Source: Shouchella lonarensis
GTDB taxonomy: Bacteria; Bacillota; Bacilli; Bacillales; Bacillaceae_D
DNA: 64,000 nt
NCBI RefSeq assembly: GCF_900096965.1
Contig: NZ_FMYM01000009.1
Location: 1 to 64,000, forward strand
Reading direction: 5' to 3'
Shown: positions 27,168 to 37,601 of the stretch, piece after piece
Numbering within the stretch: position 1 is the stretch's first letter
Layout of the letters: each line of letters starts with the position of its first letter
Notes under the pieces: model-generated
Database searches by the model: none
Told to the model about the DNA's origin: nothing
What the model saw: only the letters and a program-made list of their open reading frames with translations
Made by a program: the position numbers and the translations under genes

Positions 27168-28225
27168 GTGTAGAGCGATTTTTAGCACATGCACTTAGCC
27201 CGTGGATGAAAGTGGCAGGCACCGATGATGACATTGTGCTAAGTAGCCGTATTCGATTAGCACGCAATATTCAAGACTATTCGTTCCCTTTACTTGCCTC
27301 GGAGGAAGAGGCTGCTGCTGTAGTGAAGCACGTACAAGAAGTGTTTCAAACGAGCGAAGAAGGGACATTGACAGGGGCACAGATCATTGCAATGGATGAG
27401 CTTGAAGCAAATGAGAAGCGTATGCTTGTTGAAAAACATCTCATTAGTCCACATTTGGCGGAACGGTCCCATCATGGTCTCGTCCTTTTAAGTGCAGATG
27501 AATCGTTGAGTGTGATGGTCAATGAAGAAGACCACTTGCGTATTCAATGCATGTCACCTGGTTTTTCTCTGGAACAAAGTTTTCAGGCAGCAAATGCAAT
27601 GGACGACTGGCTAGAATCGCATATGACGTACGCCTTTGATGAGCAATATGGCTATTTAACAAGTTGCCCTACAAACGTTGGTACGGGATTGCGTGCGTCT
27701 GTGATGGTTCATTTACCGGCGCTCGCGATGACACAGCATTTACAACAAATTTTGCCGGCAATTAACCGATTTGGTCTTGTTGTTAGAGGAATTTACGGGG
27801 AGGGTAGCGAAGCTTTAGGTAACCTCTTTCAAATATCGAATCAACTGACGCTAGGAAAAACAGAAAGTGATATGATCACAGACTTACAAGGTGTTGTAAA
27901 GCAATTAATTAAACAAGAACGTGAAGCACGGGAGGCACTTTGGCAACATTCACAGTTGAAGTTGTCAGACAGGGTGATGCGTTCTCTAGGCATTTTGACG
28001 CATAGTTATATGATTGATTCAAAAGAGGCGACTCGTCGCTTGTCGGATGTGCGTCTAGGTGTGTCTTTAGGTTTAATTGATCGTATATCACTTGACATGT
28101 TGAATGAACTTGTCATTTTAACGCAACCTGGATTTTTACAGCAATATGCACAGATGGTGCTTACACCAGAGCAAAGAGATGAAAAACGCGCTACGCTTAT
28201 TCGTGAACGGTTAAAACTTTCTTAA
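27164..28225 (+). CDS. mcsB: Protein-arginine kinase McsB
   Basis: 353 aa. Phosphagen-kinase fold: VLSSRIRLARN near residue 27, the loop with the catalytic Glu near residue 120, and SCPTNVGTGLRASVMVHLP (about 168-186), the hallmark nucleotide/guanidino site with NVGTGLRASV. Phosphorylates arginines of CtsR and misfolded proteins, marking them for ClpCP. ATGA overlap with mcsA. Confidence 0.97.
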   Translation: MSVERFLAHALSPWMKVAGTDDDIVLSSRIRLARNIQDYSFPLLASEEEAAAVVKHVQEVFQTSEEGTLTGAQIIAMDELEANEKRMLVEKHLISPHLAERSHHGLVLLSADESLSVMVNEEDHLRIQCMSPGFSLEQSFQAANAMDDWLESHMTYAFDEQYGYLTSCPTNVGTGLRASVMVHLPALAMTQHLQQILPAINRFGLVVRGIYGEGSEALGNLFQISNQLTLGKTESDMITDLQGVVKQLIKQEREAREALWQHSQLKLSDRVMRSLGILTHSYMIDSKEATRRLSDVRLGVSLGLIDRISLDMLNELVILTQPGFLQQYAQMVLTPEQRDEKRATLIRERLKLS

Positions 28226-28246
28226 AAAACTGTGGGGGTGGTAGAA

Positions 28247-30700
28247 ATGATGTTTGGACGATTTACAGAACGTGCACAAAAGGTATTAGCGTTATCACAA
28301 GAAGAAGCGGTACGTTTAAATCATTCTAACGTTGGAACAGAGCATATTTTATTAGGTCTTATCCGTGAAGGAGATGGCATTGCTGCAAAAGCGTTACAAC
28401 AATTAGGTCTTGGCTCTGAGAAACTGCAGCGTGAAGTAGAGGCGCTCGTCGGCAAGGGGCAGGAATCAAAGCAAACTGCGGGTGGAACAGCTCATTATAC
28501 GCCGAGAGCAAAAAAAGTCACAGAGCTTTCAATGGATGAAGCACGTAAACTTGGTCATTCTTACGTTGGAACAGAGCATATTTTATTAGGACTCATTCGC
28601 GAAGGAGAAGGGGTGGCTGCACGCGTATTAAATAATTTGGGTGTAAGCTTGAATAAAGCGCGTCAGCAAGTGCTGCAACTACTTGGTAGTAATGAAGGCG
28701 GTTCTTCTTCACAATCAAACGGCGTGGCAACGAATGCGAACACACCGACACTGGACGGATTGGCACGTGACTTAACGGCGACAGCGCGTGAAGAAACGCT
28801 CGATCCAGTCATTGGTCGTAGCAAAGAAATTGAGCGTGTCATTCAAGTGCTCAGTCGCAGAACCAAAAATAACCCTGTGCTAATCGGTGAGCCTGGTGTC
28901 GGAAAAACAGCCATTGCGGAAGGGCTGGCACAAGCGATTGTGGCAAATGAAGTACCAGAAACATTACGGAACAAGCGGGTGATGACACTCGACATGGGGA
29001 CAGTTGTCGCTGGTACAAAGTATCGCGGTGAGTTTGAGGATCGCTTGAAAAAAGTGATGGAAGAGATTCGGCAAGCAGGAAACGTCATTTTATTCATTGA
29101 TGAGTTACACACGTTGATTGGTGCAGGTGGTGCGGAAGGCGCAATTGATGCCTCCAACATTTTAAAACCGTCTCTTGCGCGTGGGGAGTTGCAATGTATT
29201 GGGGCAACAACAATTGATGAGTATCGTCGTTATATTGAAAAAGACGCGGCGCTTGAGCGACGTTTCCAACCGATCCAAGTAGCTGAGCCGACTGTAGATG
29301 AGTCCATCCAGATTTTGCATGGGTTGCGTGACCGCTACGAGGCGCACCACCGTGTCACAATTACAGACGAAGCCATTGAAGAGGCGGTGAAACTATCAGA
29401 CCGCTACATTTCAGACCGCTTTTTACCAGATAAAGCGATTGACCTTGTTGATGAAGCTGCGTCGAAAGTGAGACTGCGTTCTTACACAGCGCCGCCAAAT
29501 TTAAAGGAACTCGAATTGAAGCTAGAAGAAACACGAAAAGAAAAAGATGCGTCTGTGCAAAGCCAAGAATTTGAGAAAGCGGCGTCGTTGCGAGACTCGG
29601 AACAACGGTTGCGAGAAGAGTTAGACGAAATGAAGAATGAATGGAAGAAAAAGAAAGGTCAAGAGAACACCGAGGTTGTGCCAGATGATATTGCTCAAGT
29701 TGTGGCGAGCTGGACGGGAATCCCTGTCTCTAAGCTTGCTGAAGAAGAAACAGAGCGATTACTACGGATGGAGTCCATCTTACATGACCGTGTTGTCGGG
29801 CAAGAGGAAGCAGTAAAATCTATTTCTAAAGCAGTACGCCGTGCCCGTGCAGGTTTAAAAGATCCGAAACGACCAATTGGCTCCTTTATTTTCCTTGGTC
29901 CTACAGGCGTTGGAAAGACAGAGCTTGCGCGTGCGGTGGCAGAAACGCTGTTTGGTGATGAAGATGCGGTTGTGCGCGTCGACATGTCTGAGTATATGGA
30001 GAAGCATGCAACGAGTCGTCTTGTTGGTTCGCCACCCGGTTATGTCGGGCACGAAGAAGGTGGGCAACTGACGGAGAAAATTCGTCGGAAGCCATATTCG
30101 GTCATTTTGTTAGATGAGATTGAAAAAGCCCATCCAGATGTCTTTAATATGTTGTTACAAGTATTGGAAGATGGGCGTCTGACGGATTCCAAGGGGCGCA
30201 CCGTTGATTTCCGCAACACGGTTGTCATTATGACTTCAAACGTAGGGGCATCACAACTGAAGCGCAATAAATACCTCGGTTTTACAACAGAAACAGAAGG
30301 ACGCGAATATAAAGATATGAAAGACCGCGTCATGACAGAGTTGAAAAACAGTTTCCGTCCAGAGTTTTTAAACCGGATTGATGAGATCATTGTATTCCAT
30401 TCGCTCGAGAAGAAACATGTGAGGGAAATTATGGAGATGATGACCGAGACATTGCGGACCCGCTTGCGAGAGCAGGGCATTGACTTTGACCTGACAGATG
30501 AGGCGAAGGACAAAATTGTCGAGCTTGGTTTTGATGCAGATTATGGTGCCCGTCCACTCCGTCGTGCATTGCAGCGTGAAGTTGAGGACCGCTTGTCAGA
30601 AGAATTGTTAAAGGGCACGATTATAAAAGGACAAAAAGCGCTCATTTATGTAGAAGACGACAAGTTAGCAGTGAAAATGATGGAAAAAACGAGCGTATAG
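28247..30700 (+). CDS. clpC: AAA+ unfoldase ClpC
   Basis: 817 aa Hsp100 ATPase, partner of ClpP and the adaptors MecA and McsB. Two Clp-N repeats (1-150) each with [13 protein letters not shown], first ATPase (Walker A GEPGVGKT near 214), middle domain with a UVR-like coiled coil (about 410-470), second ATPase (Walker A GPTGVGKT near 550, followed by sensor and Clp C-terminal domain) containing the ClpP loop GF region. Starts [17 protein letters not shown] at 28247, with GGGGGTGG six bases upstream; the GTG at 28232 is not needed. Last gene of the CtsR operon; terminator follows. Confidence 0.98.
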   Translation: MMFGRFTERAQKVLALSQEEAVRLNHSNVGTEHILLGLIREGDGIAAKALQQLGLGSEKLQREVEALVGKGQESKQTAGGTAHYTPRAKKVTELSMDEARKLGHSYVGTEHILLGLIREGEGVAARVLNNLGVSLNKARQQVLQLLGSNEGGSSSQSNGVATNANTPTLDGLARDLTATAREETLDPVIGRSKEIERVIQVLSRRTKNNPVLIGEPGVGKTAIAEGLAQAIVANEVPETLRNKRVMTLDMGTVVAGTKYRGEFEDRLKKVMEEIRQAGNVILFIDELHTLIGAGGAEGAIDASNILKPSLARGELQCIGATTIDEYRRYIEKDAALERRFQPIQVAEPTVDESIQILHGLRDRYEAHHRVTITDEAIEEAVKLSDRYISDRFLPDKAIDLVDEAASKVRLRSYTAPPNLKELELKLEETRKEKDASVQSQEFEKAASLRDSEQRLREELDEMKNEWKKKKGQENTEVVPDDIAQVVASWTGIPVSKLAEEETERLLRMESILHDRVVGQEEAVKSISKAVRRARAGLKDPKRPIGSFIFLGPTGVGKTELARAVAETLFGDEDAVVRVDMSEYMEKHATSRLVGSPPGYVGHEEGGQLTEKIRRKPYSVILLDEIEKAHPDVFNMLLQVLEDGRLTDSKGRTVDFRNTVVIMTSNVGASQLKRNKYLGFTTETEGREYKDMKDRVMTELKNSFRPEFLNRIDEIIVFHSLEKKHVREIMEMMTETLRTRLREQGIDFDLTDEAKDKIVELGFDADYGARPLRRALQREVEDRLSEELLKGTIIKGQKALIYVEDDKLAVKMMEKTSV

Positions 30701-30723
30701 ACGACATGTGCGGTACGCCTGCT

Positions 30724-30761
30724 AAGAAGTTGCCTTACTTTGTAGGCAGCTTCTTTTTTTT
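30724..30761 (+). terminator. Terminator of the ctsR-clpC operon
   Basis: AAGAAG-T-TGCCT and AGGCA-G-CTTCTT form a stem around TACTTTGT, then a long T-run. Confidence 0.87.
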
Positions 30762-30922
30762 AAAACCAATTTTCTGGTACACTAGAGGAAATGGAGAAAA
30801 CTGTACATTTATATAGAGCGATGTGTTGCTGCGTGATAGACAAAAATTGGTGAATGGACTTCCAGTGTAGCTACGCATGCCCGATATACATTGAAATTCA
30901 AAGGGAAGCGAGGGACTGGAAG

Positions 30923-32293
30923 ATGGCAAAAGTAAAAACAACCTTCTCATGTCAAGATTGTGGTTATGAAACCCCAAAATGGTTAGGGAAATGCCCTGGC
31001 TGTATGAGTTGGAATACAATGGTGGAAGAAATACAGGCCCCATCAAAAAACCATCGTAGTTATGTCACCTCACAACATACAGTACAAAAAGCCCAACCTA
31101 TTACTGCTGTTGAAAGGGAAAAAGAGGCTCGTATTTCAACAATGATGGTCGAACTAGACCGTGTGCTTGGTGGCGGCATTGTGCCAGGATCGCTTGTGCT
31201 CGTTGGCGGTGATCCTGGGATTGGAAAGTCGACGCTCTTATTACAGCTGTCGGCAAAATTAGCCGAGCGAAAAGCACGTGTGCTATACATTTCTGGTGAA
31301 GAATCGGTCAAACAAACAAAATTACGGGCCGATCGTTTAGGTCTCTCGTCAAATGAACTGTATGTGTTAGCGGAGACAGATGTGACACGCATTGAGCAGG
31401 CATTAGATGAAGTGAGTCCCACACTTGTGGTCATTGATTCAATTCAAACGGTTTATCGAGATGAGATCACATCCGCACCAGGGAGTGTGGCGCAAGTACG
31501 CGAATGTACAGCTGCGTTTATGCGGATGGCTAAAACACGTGGGATCGCCATTTTTATTGTAGGTCACGTGACAAAGCAAGGTGCCATTGCTGGTCCAAGG
31601 TTGTTAGAGCACATGGTTGACTCTGTTTTATATTTTGAAGGGGAACGCCATCATACGTATCGCATTTTGCGGGCAGTAAAGAACCGGTTTGGTTCGACCA
31701 ATGAGATGGGCATTTTTGAAATGAAAGAGTTAGGGTTAGAAGAAGTAAAAAACCCTTCGGAAATTTTTTTAGCTGAGCGTTCGGAAGGTGCAGCTGGCTC
31801 CGTTGTTGTGGCTTCAATGGAAGGAACGCGACCCGTTTTAGTAGAATTACAAGCGCTGATTGCACCGATGGGATTCGGAAACCCACGTCGTATGGCGACG
31901 GGACTTGACCATCACCGGGTGTCGCTTTTAATGGCTGTATTGGAGAAACGTCTTGGTATGTTACTGCAAAACCAAGATGCTTATTTAAAAGTCGCGGGGG
32001 GTGTGAAGTTAGACGAGCCGGCCATTGATTTGGCTGTTTGTTTAAGCATTGCATCGAGTTTTCGCGATCGTGTGGTGAGCCCGTTAGATGTTGCTGTTGG
32101 TGAGGTCGGATTGACTGGAGAGATTCGACGTGTGTCTCGGATTGAACAACGGATTCAAGAAGCAGCCAAACTCGGTTTCAATCGAATTTTAATTCCAGAA
32201 AAAAATATCGGCGGCTATACAGTACCAAGAAGCATTGAAGTCATTGGTGTGGCTACGCTAGAGACAGCACTAGCTGTCGCATTAGGGAGGTAG
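30923..32293 (+). CDS. radA: DNA repair/branch migration protein RadA (Sms)
   Basis: 457 aa. N-terminal four-Cys zinc finger (C10, C13, C24, C27), RecA-like core with Walker [10 protein letters not shown] (95-103), the RadA signature KNRFG at 253-257, and a C-terminal Lon-protease-like domain. Helps process recombination intermediates and displaces or works with DisA. The ATG at 30923 agrees with the family start MAKVKT; the frame extends upstream to 30854 without a good ribosome binding site. disA follows five bases after the stop. Confidence 0.97.
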   Translation: MAKVKTTFSCQDCGYETPKWLGKCPGCMSWNTMVEEIQAPSKNHRSYVTSQHTVQKAQPITAVEREKEARISTMMVELDRVLGGGIVPGSLVLVGGDPGIGKSTLLLQLSAKLAERKARVLYISGEESVKQTKLRADRLGLSSNELYVLAETDVTRIEQALDEVSPTLVVIDSIQTVYRDEITSAPGSVAQVRECTAAFMRMAKTRGIAIFIVGHVTKQGAIAGPRLLEHMVDSVLYFEGERHHTYRILRAVKNRFGSTNEMGIFEMKELGLEEVKNPSEIFLAERSEGAAGSVVVASMEGTRPVLVELQALIAPMGFGNPRRMATGLDHHRVSLLMAVLEKRLGMLLQNQDAYLKVAGGVKLDEPAIDLAVCLSIASSFRDRVVSPLDVAVGEVGLTGEIRRVSRIEQRIQEAAKLGFNRILIPEKNIGGYTVPRSIEVIGVATLETALAVALGR

Positions 32294-32298
32294 GTTAT

Positions 32299-33369
32299 AT
32301 GGAAGAGCGGAAAACAATATTTATCCAAAACTTATTGAAGCTTGTCGCGCCTGGCACACCACTTCGCGCTGGGATTGATAATGTACTTAGGGCAAACACA
32401 GGTGGGTTAATTGTACTCGGGTACAATAATGAGATGATGAATATTGTGGACGGGGGTTTCTTTATTAACAGTGACTTTTCTCCAGCTTATTTATATGAAC
32501 TGGCGAAAATGGATGGGGCAATTATTTTAAGTGAGGATGGCAAACGGATTTTGTATGCCAACACACAGCTTGTGCCAAACAATAATATAGAATCCAATGA
32601 GACTGGAATCCGACATCGTTCAGCTGAACGTGTGGCAAAGCAAACAGGCAATTTAACAATTTCAATTTCTCAACGCCGAAATGTGATTACCCTTTACCAA
32701 GGCGATTATCGTTATGCACTAAAAGACATTGGGGTCATTTTAACGAAAGCAAACCAAGCCATCCAAACGTTAGAAAAGTATAAAGCGGTGCTTGATCAAG
32801 GAATTACGAATTTAGGTGCACTGGAGTTTGAGCAATTGGTGACGTTTAGCGATGTTGTACAAATTATTCATCGTATTCAAATGGTACTCCGAATCAAGCG
32901 TGAAATTCAAAACTATATTTTGGAGCTGGGTGATGAAGGTCGGCTCATTACCATGCAATTAAAGGAACTTGTTTCAAACACAGAACAAGAGGCGCTTTAT
33001 TTGTTAAAGGATTATGTAAAAGAGCGTACACAAGATGTCCACAAGACATTAGAAGATTTAACGACACTGCTAAATGAAGATTTGCTGGACGAGCCTGCAA
33101 TTATGAAAGCACTCGGTTATGGTCGACAAACGAATCTGCAAGAACAAGACATTTCACCGCGTGGTTACCGTGTATTAAATAGGATTCCACGTTTGCCCGC
33201 ACAGATCATAGAAAATGTCATTGATGAGTATGAACACCTGGCACATATTATGGTGGCTACGACGGAGCAATTAGATGATGTTGAAGGTATTGGTGCGGCA
33301 CGAGCAAAAATGATTCGCGACGGACTAAACCGTATTCAAGAGCAATTATTTGTGGATCGACATATTTAA
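32299..33369 (+). CDS. disA: DNA integrity scanning protein DisA, diadenylate cyclase
   Basis: 356 aa. N-terminal DAC domain with the two catalytic motifs D72-G-A74 and R105-H-R107 makes c-di-AMP from two ATP; a helical linker (about 150-290) and C-terminal helix-hairpin-helix ([16 protein letters not shown]) bind branched DNA, which stops synthesis and delays sporulation. Directly after radA as in B. subtilis, giving one operon. Confidence 0.97.
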   Translation: MEERKTIFIQNLLKLVAPGTPLRAGIDNVLRANTGGLIVLGYNNEMMNIVDGGFFINSDFSPAYLYELAKMDGAIILSEDGKRILYANTQLVPNNNIESNETGIRHRSAERVAKQTGNLTISISQRRNVITLYQGDYRYALKDIGVILTKANQAIQTLEKYKAVLDQGITNLGALEFEQLVTFSDVVQIIHRIQMVLRIKREIQNYILELGDEGRLITMQLKELVSNTEQEALYLLKDYVKERTQDVHKTLEDLTTLLNEDLLDEPAIMKALGYGRQTNLQEQDISPRGYRVLNRIPRLPAQIIENVIDEYEHLAHIMVATTEQLDDVEGIGAARAKMIRDGLNRIQEQLFVDRHI

Positions 33370-33407
33370 AAGAGGCGCATTCCCTGTCATTGTACTCATT
33401 CTGGAAG

Positions 33408-33443
33408 TCCTGTCGTAACAGGCGATGCCCATCGCATATTTTT
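33408..33443 (+). terminator. Double hairpin with T-run after disA, probable terminator
   Basis: CCTGT-CGTA-ACAGG followed by GCGAT-GCCC-ATCGC and ATATTTTTC. Confidence 0.5.
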
Positions 33444-33519
33444 CTGCTATAAAATGAAGGTTACTAGGTTGGATTTCAGAAACGTTGTCTATAATAGTGA
33501 GGAAGAGGAGGTGTACGTG

Positions 33520-34617
33520 ATGCTTAAGTGGATTGTCCGGATCTTTTTTGTTGTTGCCGGTGCGACATTAGGGTTTTTGTTTATCCCCGAGCTGTTTCAA
33601 ATGATGTCGGTGAATGGACCAGACTGGTTGTTTGAGCCGTATGTCGGTGCGACACTAGGTGCGTTTGTGTTATATGCTGTATCCATTTTTGTGTCTGATC
33701 TTATTGTTAATTTCTTTCGTCTGATAGAGGAAACGGTTGTGAAGGCTCCGATTGTCGATGTATTGTCTGGTTCATTAGGATTGACAGTCGGTTTAATTAC
33801 AGGTCATTTACTAGGATCCCCGCTCACACAATTGGGTTGGGAGTTCGTTAGCAATGTTGTGCCAATCTTTTTAACGATTCTCATGGGCTATCTTGGTTTT
33901 CAAATCGGTTTTAAAAAGAGAGACGAGTTAATGCAGTTGGTCCTAACAGTGCGTTCTTTAAAAGGGAAAGAAAAAAAGAAAGAAGATCTCGGATACAAAC
34001 ATAGTGGTAAGCAACTGAAGATTTTAGATACAAGTGTCATCATTGATGGACGTATTGCTGATATTTGTCAAACTGGTTTTCTCGAAGGGACACTTGTCAT
34101 ACCCGGCTTTGTGTTGGAAGAATTGCAACACATCGCAGATTCATCCGACTCACTCAGACGAAATCGCGGACGACGTGGGCTAGACATTTTAAACAAAATC
34201 CAAAAAGAACTGCCTATTGATGTGGAAATCTACGATGGTGACTTTGAAGAGATTCAAGAAGTGGATAGTAAACTGGTGAAGCTAGCGAAACTGACTTCAG
34301 GGATGGTTGTGACAAACGACTTTAATTTGAATAAAGTATGTGATTTGCAAGGTGTGCAAGTGCTTAACATCAATGACCTTGCTAATGCAGTGAAGCCAGT
34401 GGTGTTACCAGGTGAACAATTGCAAGTGCTCGTCATTAAAGATGGGAAAGAACATCATCAAGGCGTTGCTTATTTAGATGACGGCACAATGATCGTTGTT
34501 GAAGGCGGACGTGAGTTTATGCACAAAAAGATCGCAGTTGTTGTGACGAGTGTGTTGCAAACGAGCGCAGGACGGATGATCTTTGCCAAGCCGGCGTCGT
34601 TGGAAGAAGCGTTGTGA
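33520..34617 (+). CDS. yacL: PIN/TRAM domain membrane protein (YacL family)
   Basis: 365 aa. Four N-terminal membrane helices (about 4-24, 41-65, 82-104, 113-130), then a PIN-type ribonuclease domain beginning [16 protein letters not shown] with conserved acidic residues (DTS, ELQ, NDFNLNK) and a C-terminal TRAM RNA-binding domain. Likely a membrane-bound nuclease; role unknown. ATG at 33520 has AGGAGGTG six bases upstream, and a promoter-like TTGGAT/TATAAT (33469-33495) lies inside the longer frame, supporting the shorter start. Confidence 0.93.
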   Translation: MLKWIVRIFFVVAGATLGFLFIPELFQMMSVNGPDWLFEPYVGATLGAFVLYAVSIFVSDLIVNFFRLIEETVVKAPIVDVLSGSLGLTVGLITGHLLGSPLTQLGWEFVSNVVPIFLTILMGYLGFQIGFKKRDELMQLVLTVRSLKGKEKKKEDLGYKHSGKQLKILDTSVIIDGRIADICQTGFLEGTLVIPGFVLEELQHIADSSDSLRRNRGRRGLDILNKIQKELPIDVEIYDGDFEEIQEVDSKLVKLAKLTSGMVVTNDFNLNKVCDLQGVQVLNINDLANAVKPVVLPGEQLQVLVIKDGKEHHQGVAYLDDGTMIVVEGGREFMHKKIAVVVTSVLQTSAGRMIFAKPASLEEAL

Positions 34618-34635
34618 AAAAATGATTGACTTGAA

Positions 34636-34663
34636 AAACCCTTTCGCGTGGGCGAGAGGGTTT
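34636..34663 (+). terminator. Hairpin after yacL
   Basis: AAACCCTTTCGC pairs with GCGAGAGGGTTT (12 bp, one G-U); only weak T content after it. Confidence 0.5.
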
Positions 34664-34694
34664 CTAGTCGTTTGGGACGAAATTTTCAAGGCGG

Positions 34695-34838
34695 TCAATT
34701 CAGTGGTATGACTTTGAGTAAGTACATAAAAATGACATAGCCGATGAAGCCGGTGGCCAGTGCACTGGTGATAATGAGTAGAACGAGCCTTTTTGCATTC
34801 ATCGTCGTGACGTCCTGGGAATGAATCGCTGTTTGCAC
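34695..34838 (-). CDS. Small single-span membrane protein, 47 aa, GTG start
   Basis: On the minus strand a GTG at 34838 opens 47 codons: a polar N-terminus (MQTAIHSQDVTT), basic NAKR, then one long hydrophobic helix and a short C-terminus KVIPLN. GGAGGG lies eight bases upstream, and an extended -10 promoter (TG-T-TACACT with CTGACG 18 bases before) lies 34 bases further upstream on the same strand. The basic stretch before the helix suggests the N-terminus stays inside. An overlapping ATG two bases earlier gives only 13 codons. No family recognised. It is next to, and divergent from, the antitoxin gene. Confidence 0.6.
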   Translation of the reverse strand: MQTAIHSQDVTTMNAKRLVLLIITSALATGFIGYVIFMYLLKVIPLN

Positions 34839-34872
34839 ATATGTTTCCCTCCAAATGAACGGATATAAGAGC

Positions 34873-34902
34873 AGTGTAACAGATGTGAAGATTGAGCGTC
34901 AG
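34873..34902 (-). promoter_or_regulatory. Minus-strand promoter for the 47-aa membrane ORF
   Basis: Reading the minus strand: CTGACG, 18 bases, TACACT preceded by TG and one base (extended -10). Confidence 0.5.
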
Positions 34903-34980
34903 TAGAAAGTGTTCGACAACTTTTGGATCGAATGCAAGTAAGCGTGTGTCATCACACTTGACTGCGCGTGAGAAGTGATC

Positions 34981-35025
34981 TTGTTTTTATTGAGAGACAC
35001 ACGTATAATTATTATTACAATTATA
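34981..35025 (+). promoter_or_regulatory. Promoter and inverted repeat of the AbrB-Doc module
   Basis: TTGTTT (34981-34986), 17 bases, TATAAT (35004-35009). The -10 is part of an inverted repeat TATAATT (35004-35010)/AATTATA (35019-35025), a likely operator for autorepression by the antitoxin. Confidence 0.65.
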
Positions 35026-35065
35026 ATGTTTAGGTTCTTTGCATATACTGGAAGGAGGAAAACAA

Positions 35066-35326
35066 ATGGTGGTGAAAGAGATGGAAAGAAAAGTAACGAA
35101 AATTGGTAGCAGTATCGGAATGACGTTTCCGCCAGATGTGTTAGAACACCTTAACATTGCGCCAGGGGATCACATTTCAATTGAAAAACATTCAGATGGT
35201 ACTGTGGTTTTGCGCAAGAGCGAAAAAATCCAGCGACCAACAGGATTAAGTGCTGATTTCTTTGACGTGCTACAAAAAACCGTTGCAGAGTATGACGAAA
35301 CCATCAAGGGTTTGGTTGATCGCTAA
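35066..35326 (+). CDS. AbrB/MazE-family antitoxin
   Basis: 86 aa. Residues 5-50 form a swapped-hairpin AbrB/MazE DNA-binding fold (VTKIGSSIGMTFPPDVLEHL then PGDHISIE and TVVLRK). The tail (51-86), with LSADFFDVLQKTVAEYDE, should be the toxin-neutralising part. ATG at 35066 has a perfect AAGGAGG seven bases upstream. Its stop codon overlaps the toxin start by one base (TAATG), the normal toxin-antitoxin layout. Probably binds the inverted repeat in its promoter. Doc toxins are classically paired with Phd; here the partner has a different fold. Confidence 0.9.
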   Translation: MVVKEMERKVTKIGSSIGMTFPPDVLEHLNIAPGDHISIEKHSDGTVVLRKSEKIQRPTGLSADFFDVLQKTVAEYDETIKGLVDR

Positions 35327-35721
35327 TGCGTTATTTAACGGAACAAGAGGTCATTGCGATTCATTTATTTATCATGGAGAAGTATAGTCCAAATGAACAA
35401 TCGGGTGTGAAGTCTCCTGAATTGCTGCAATCAGCGATCCATCGCCCGAAGCAGTCTGCGTTTGGTGAAGATGCTTATGAGGGAATTTTTGAGAAAGCTG
35501 GCGCACTCTTTGAATCTTTGGTGGGCAATCATCCATTTTATAACGGTAATAAGCGGACAGCGTTTGTATCGCTCGTTCAATTTCTTGCGTACAATGGCTT
35601 TCGATTTCGCATGGACGCCAAGAAAGCGGAGGACTTTGTCGTCGATGTTGTCAATCATCAATACCATTTTTCGGAAATGGTTGGTGTGATTGAAGCTCAT
35701 AGTAAGAATACAGAGGGGTGA
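35326..35721 (+). CDS. doc: Death-on-curing (Doc/Fic) family toxin
   Basis: 131 aa. The Fic motif is H69-P-F-Y-N-G-N-K-R77-T-A, the Doc form of HxFx(D/N)xNKRxA, so catalytic His and the anion-binding NKR are intact. Phage P1 Doc phosphorylates EF-Tu and stops translation; other Fic proteins AMPylate. The Asn at position 73 replaces the metal-binding Asp seen in P1 Doc, which may alter activity. Translationally coupled to the antitoxin. The module sits in an otherwise syntenic stretch between yacL and ispD. Confidence 0.92.
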   Translation: MRYLTEQEVIAIHLFIMEKYSPNEQSGVKSPELLQSAIHRPKQSAFGEDAYEGIFEKAGALFESLVGNHPFYNGNKRTAFVSLVQFLAYNGFRFRMDAKKAEDFVVDVVNHQYHFSEMVGVIEAHSKNTEG

Positions 35722-35824
35722 GTGTAAAAGAATTGAGAAGTGTGGTATTGCAACTGATGTATGACGAAGTCTGAGCAAGACCAGACCTACTGCTCAGTTT
35801 AAGGGCTCTATGTGGTGGGTCTGC

Positions 35825-36130
35825 TTACTGTTGAGTGGTCAACGAGCAAAGATAAAACACCAACTTCGGAATCAGCCTCCCCAAACCAATCGCAAGCATG
35901 ATCAGTAAAATCGGCCATGCGGTAAGCACAAACCAAGGAACAGTAAAAAATATCATTACAATATAACAAGCCGCAATTGTGAACGGGATCACGAGTAATG
36001 GTACAAGCCATTCGGCTTTAAAGGTGATCTTCTCCCCCTTGTGGAGGGAGCGTTCGACAGTCGTATAAATCGCCGAGATGAGAAAGACGAACACAAACAG
36101 CCAAAGTGGGCTAAGGTCAGTGGGTAACAA
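35825..36130 (-). CDS. Small membrane protein with about three helices, unknown
   Basis: 101 aa starting at TTG, with AGGAGG seven bases upstream on the minus strand. Hydrophobic segments at about 9-24, 42-63 and 66-88; charged loop ERSLHKGEKITFKAEW between the first two. The family is not recognised; length and topology resemble small proteins annotated only as hypothetical. Convergent with doc, so it forms the other border of the accessory island. Confidence 0.75.
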   Translation of the reverse strand: MLPTDLSPLWLFVFVFLISAIYTTVERSLHKGEKITFKAEWLVPLLVIPFTIAACYIVMIFFTVPWFVLTAWPILLIMLAIGLGRLIPKLVFYLCSLTTQQ

Positions 36131-36351
36131 AATATCGCCTCCTACGATGAAATATATCTCTCATTTTCATTATAGGTTATGGTCATCCATTCTATGATTA
36201 ACATCCCGCTATCGAACAAAAGAATGGATTTGGAGCAGACCGGTTGAATCTTTTAATGTTTTGTTTAGTGTTTGTCAGTTTCATGTGCTTTCTCTCGGTC
36301 TCTTCTCATGTTAAGATAGAAGCTAGCAATGAAAAACAAGGAGAATCCATC

Positions 36352-37044
36352 ATGCATACATACACAGCCATTGTCCTCGCTGCTGGACAGGGAAAGCGGC
36401 TAGGGCTTGGCTTTAATAAGCAATTATTGACGTTGGCAGGGGTGCCGATGATCATCCATACATTACGTTTATTTGCACGTGACGAAGCATGTGCAAATAT
36501 GATTATCGTTGCTCGTGAGGAGGAAAGAGAACAGCTTGCTGCACTTGTAGAGCAGTATGATGTCCCGCGTGTGCAGTGTATCATTACGGGCGGTGCAGAG
36601 CGCCAAGATAGTGTGTATGCTGGGCTGCAAGTGGCAAAGACAGCGCTCGTGCTCATTCATGATGGCGCACGCCCATTTACAAGGCAAGCCGTATTGCGAG
36701 GTTTGGTCAATGCTGCCGTGGAGACAGGCGCAGCCATCGCTGCTGTACCGGTGAAAGATACGATTAAGCGTGTGAAAAGTGGTGTGATTGAAGAGACAAT
36801 TGAGCGCGCGCCGTTGTGGGCTGCACAAACACCGCAAGCTTTCCAGCTTCCACTCATTCGGCAAGCGCACGACGAAGCGCGTGCTGCCTGTTATGTAGGC
36901 ACAGATGATGCGAGTTTAGTGGAGCGCCTCGGACGTGAGGTGGCGATTGTTCCGAGTGATGATCTAAACATGAAAGTCACAACACCGGCAGACGTGAAGG
37001 TTGCTGAAGCGATATTAACAGAAAGAGGTCACAATGATGATTAG
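36352..37044 (+). CDS. ispD: 2-C-methyl-D-erythritol 4-phosphate cytidylyltransferase
   Basis: 230 aa. Transfers CMP to MEP in the MEP isoprenoid pathway. Signature [13 protein letters not shown] (N-terminal nucleotide-binding loop with Lys), [10 protein letters not shown], and PVKDTIKRV are present. ATG at 36352 has AAGGAG eight bases upstream; the frame runs 108 bases further upstream but lacks a ribosome binding site there. Overlaps ispF by 11 bases. Confidence 0.96.
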   Translation: MHTYTAIVLAAGQGKRLGLGFNKQLLTLAGVPMIIHTLRLFARDEACANMIIVAREEEREQLAALVEQYDVPRVQCIITGGAERQDSVYAGLQVAKTALVLIHDGARPFTRQAVLRGLVNAAVETGAAIAAVPVKDTIKRVKSGVIEETIERAPLWAAQTPQAFQLPLIRQAHDEARAACYVGTDDASLVERLGREVAIVPSDDLNMKVTTPADVKVAEAILTERGHNDD

Positions 37045-37522
37045 AATTGGTCAAGGCTTTGATGTCCATCAGCTTGTGGAGGGACGCCCGCTCATTTTAG
37101 GCGGAATCACGATTCCGTATGAGTTCGGTTTACTTGGACATTCTGATGCCGATGTATTATTACATACAATTACGGACGCGGCACTCGGCGCACTGGGGGC
37201 AGGGGACTTAGGGAAGCATTTCCCAGATGATGACCCAGCTTATAAAGATGCCGATTCAAAAATGTTGTTGCGCCATGTGTGGCAGATGGTGCGCGCGTCA
37301 GGGTATGAGCTCGGCAATGTTGATTGTACAGTGATGGCACAAGCGCCAAAACTTGCGCCATATATCGACGCGATGCGGGCACAAATTGCTACATTGCTTG
37401 AAACAGACATCACGAACGTTGGTGTGAAGGCAACGACGACAGAGAAGCTTGGATTTGTTGGGCGTAAAGAAGGCATGGCGTGTCAAGCGGTTATTTTGCT
37501 TGTAAGAAGTGACACGCTGTAA
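37034..37522 (+). CDS. ispF: 2-C-methyl-D-erythritol 2,4-cyclodiphosphate synthase
   Basis: 162 aa, usual length. Zinc ligands in GFDVHQ (Asp10, His12) and the [18 protein letters not shown] segment (His44); [10 protein letters not shown] near the C-terminus. Next-but-one step after IspD in the MEP pathway (the kinase IspE acts between them); the two genes overlap and form one unit. Two adjacent ATG codons; AGAGGT upstream. Confidence 0.97.
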   Translation: MMIRIGQGFDVHQLVEGRPLILGGITIPYEFGLLGHSDADVLLHTITDAALGALGAGDLGKHFPDDDPAYKDADSKMLLRHVWQMVRASGYELGNVDCTVMAQAPKLAPYIDAMRAQIATLLETDITNVGVKATTTEKLGFVGRKEGMACQAVILLVRSDTL

Positions 37523-37601
37523 GTCAAGCATACCCCTTTGTTGTCTACGCGAGAACGTGGTATGATAAGGGGACAATGATGGAAGACGGGGAGCGGAAAC
37601 G

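Noticed and set aside
33469-33519. yacL start at 33454
   Set aside because: A TTGGAT/TATAAT promoter-like pair and an AGGAGGTG lie inside the extra 22 codons, so the start at 33520 is preferred.
34474-34854. 126-codon minus-strand frame crossing the end of yacL
   Set aside because: Antisense to yacL in half its length and rich in His and Cys; the 47-codon frame in another register has the better SD placement and a sensible membrane helix.
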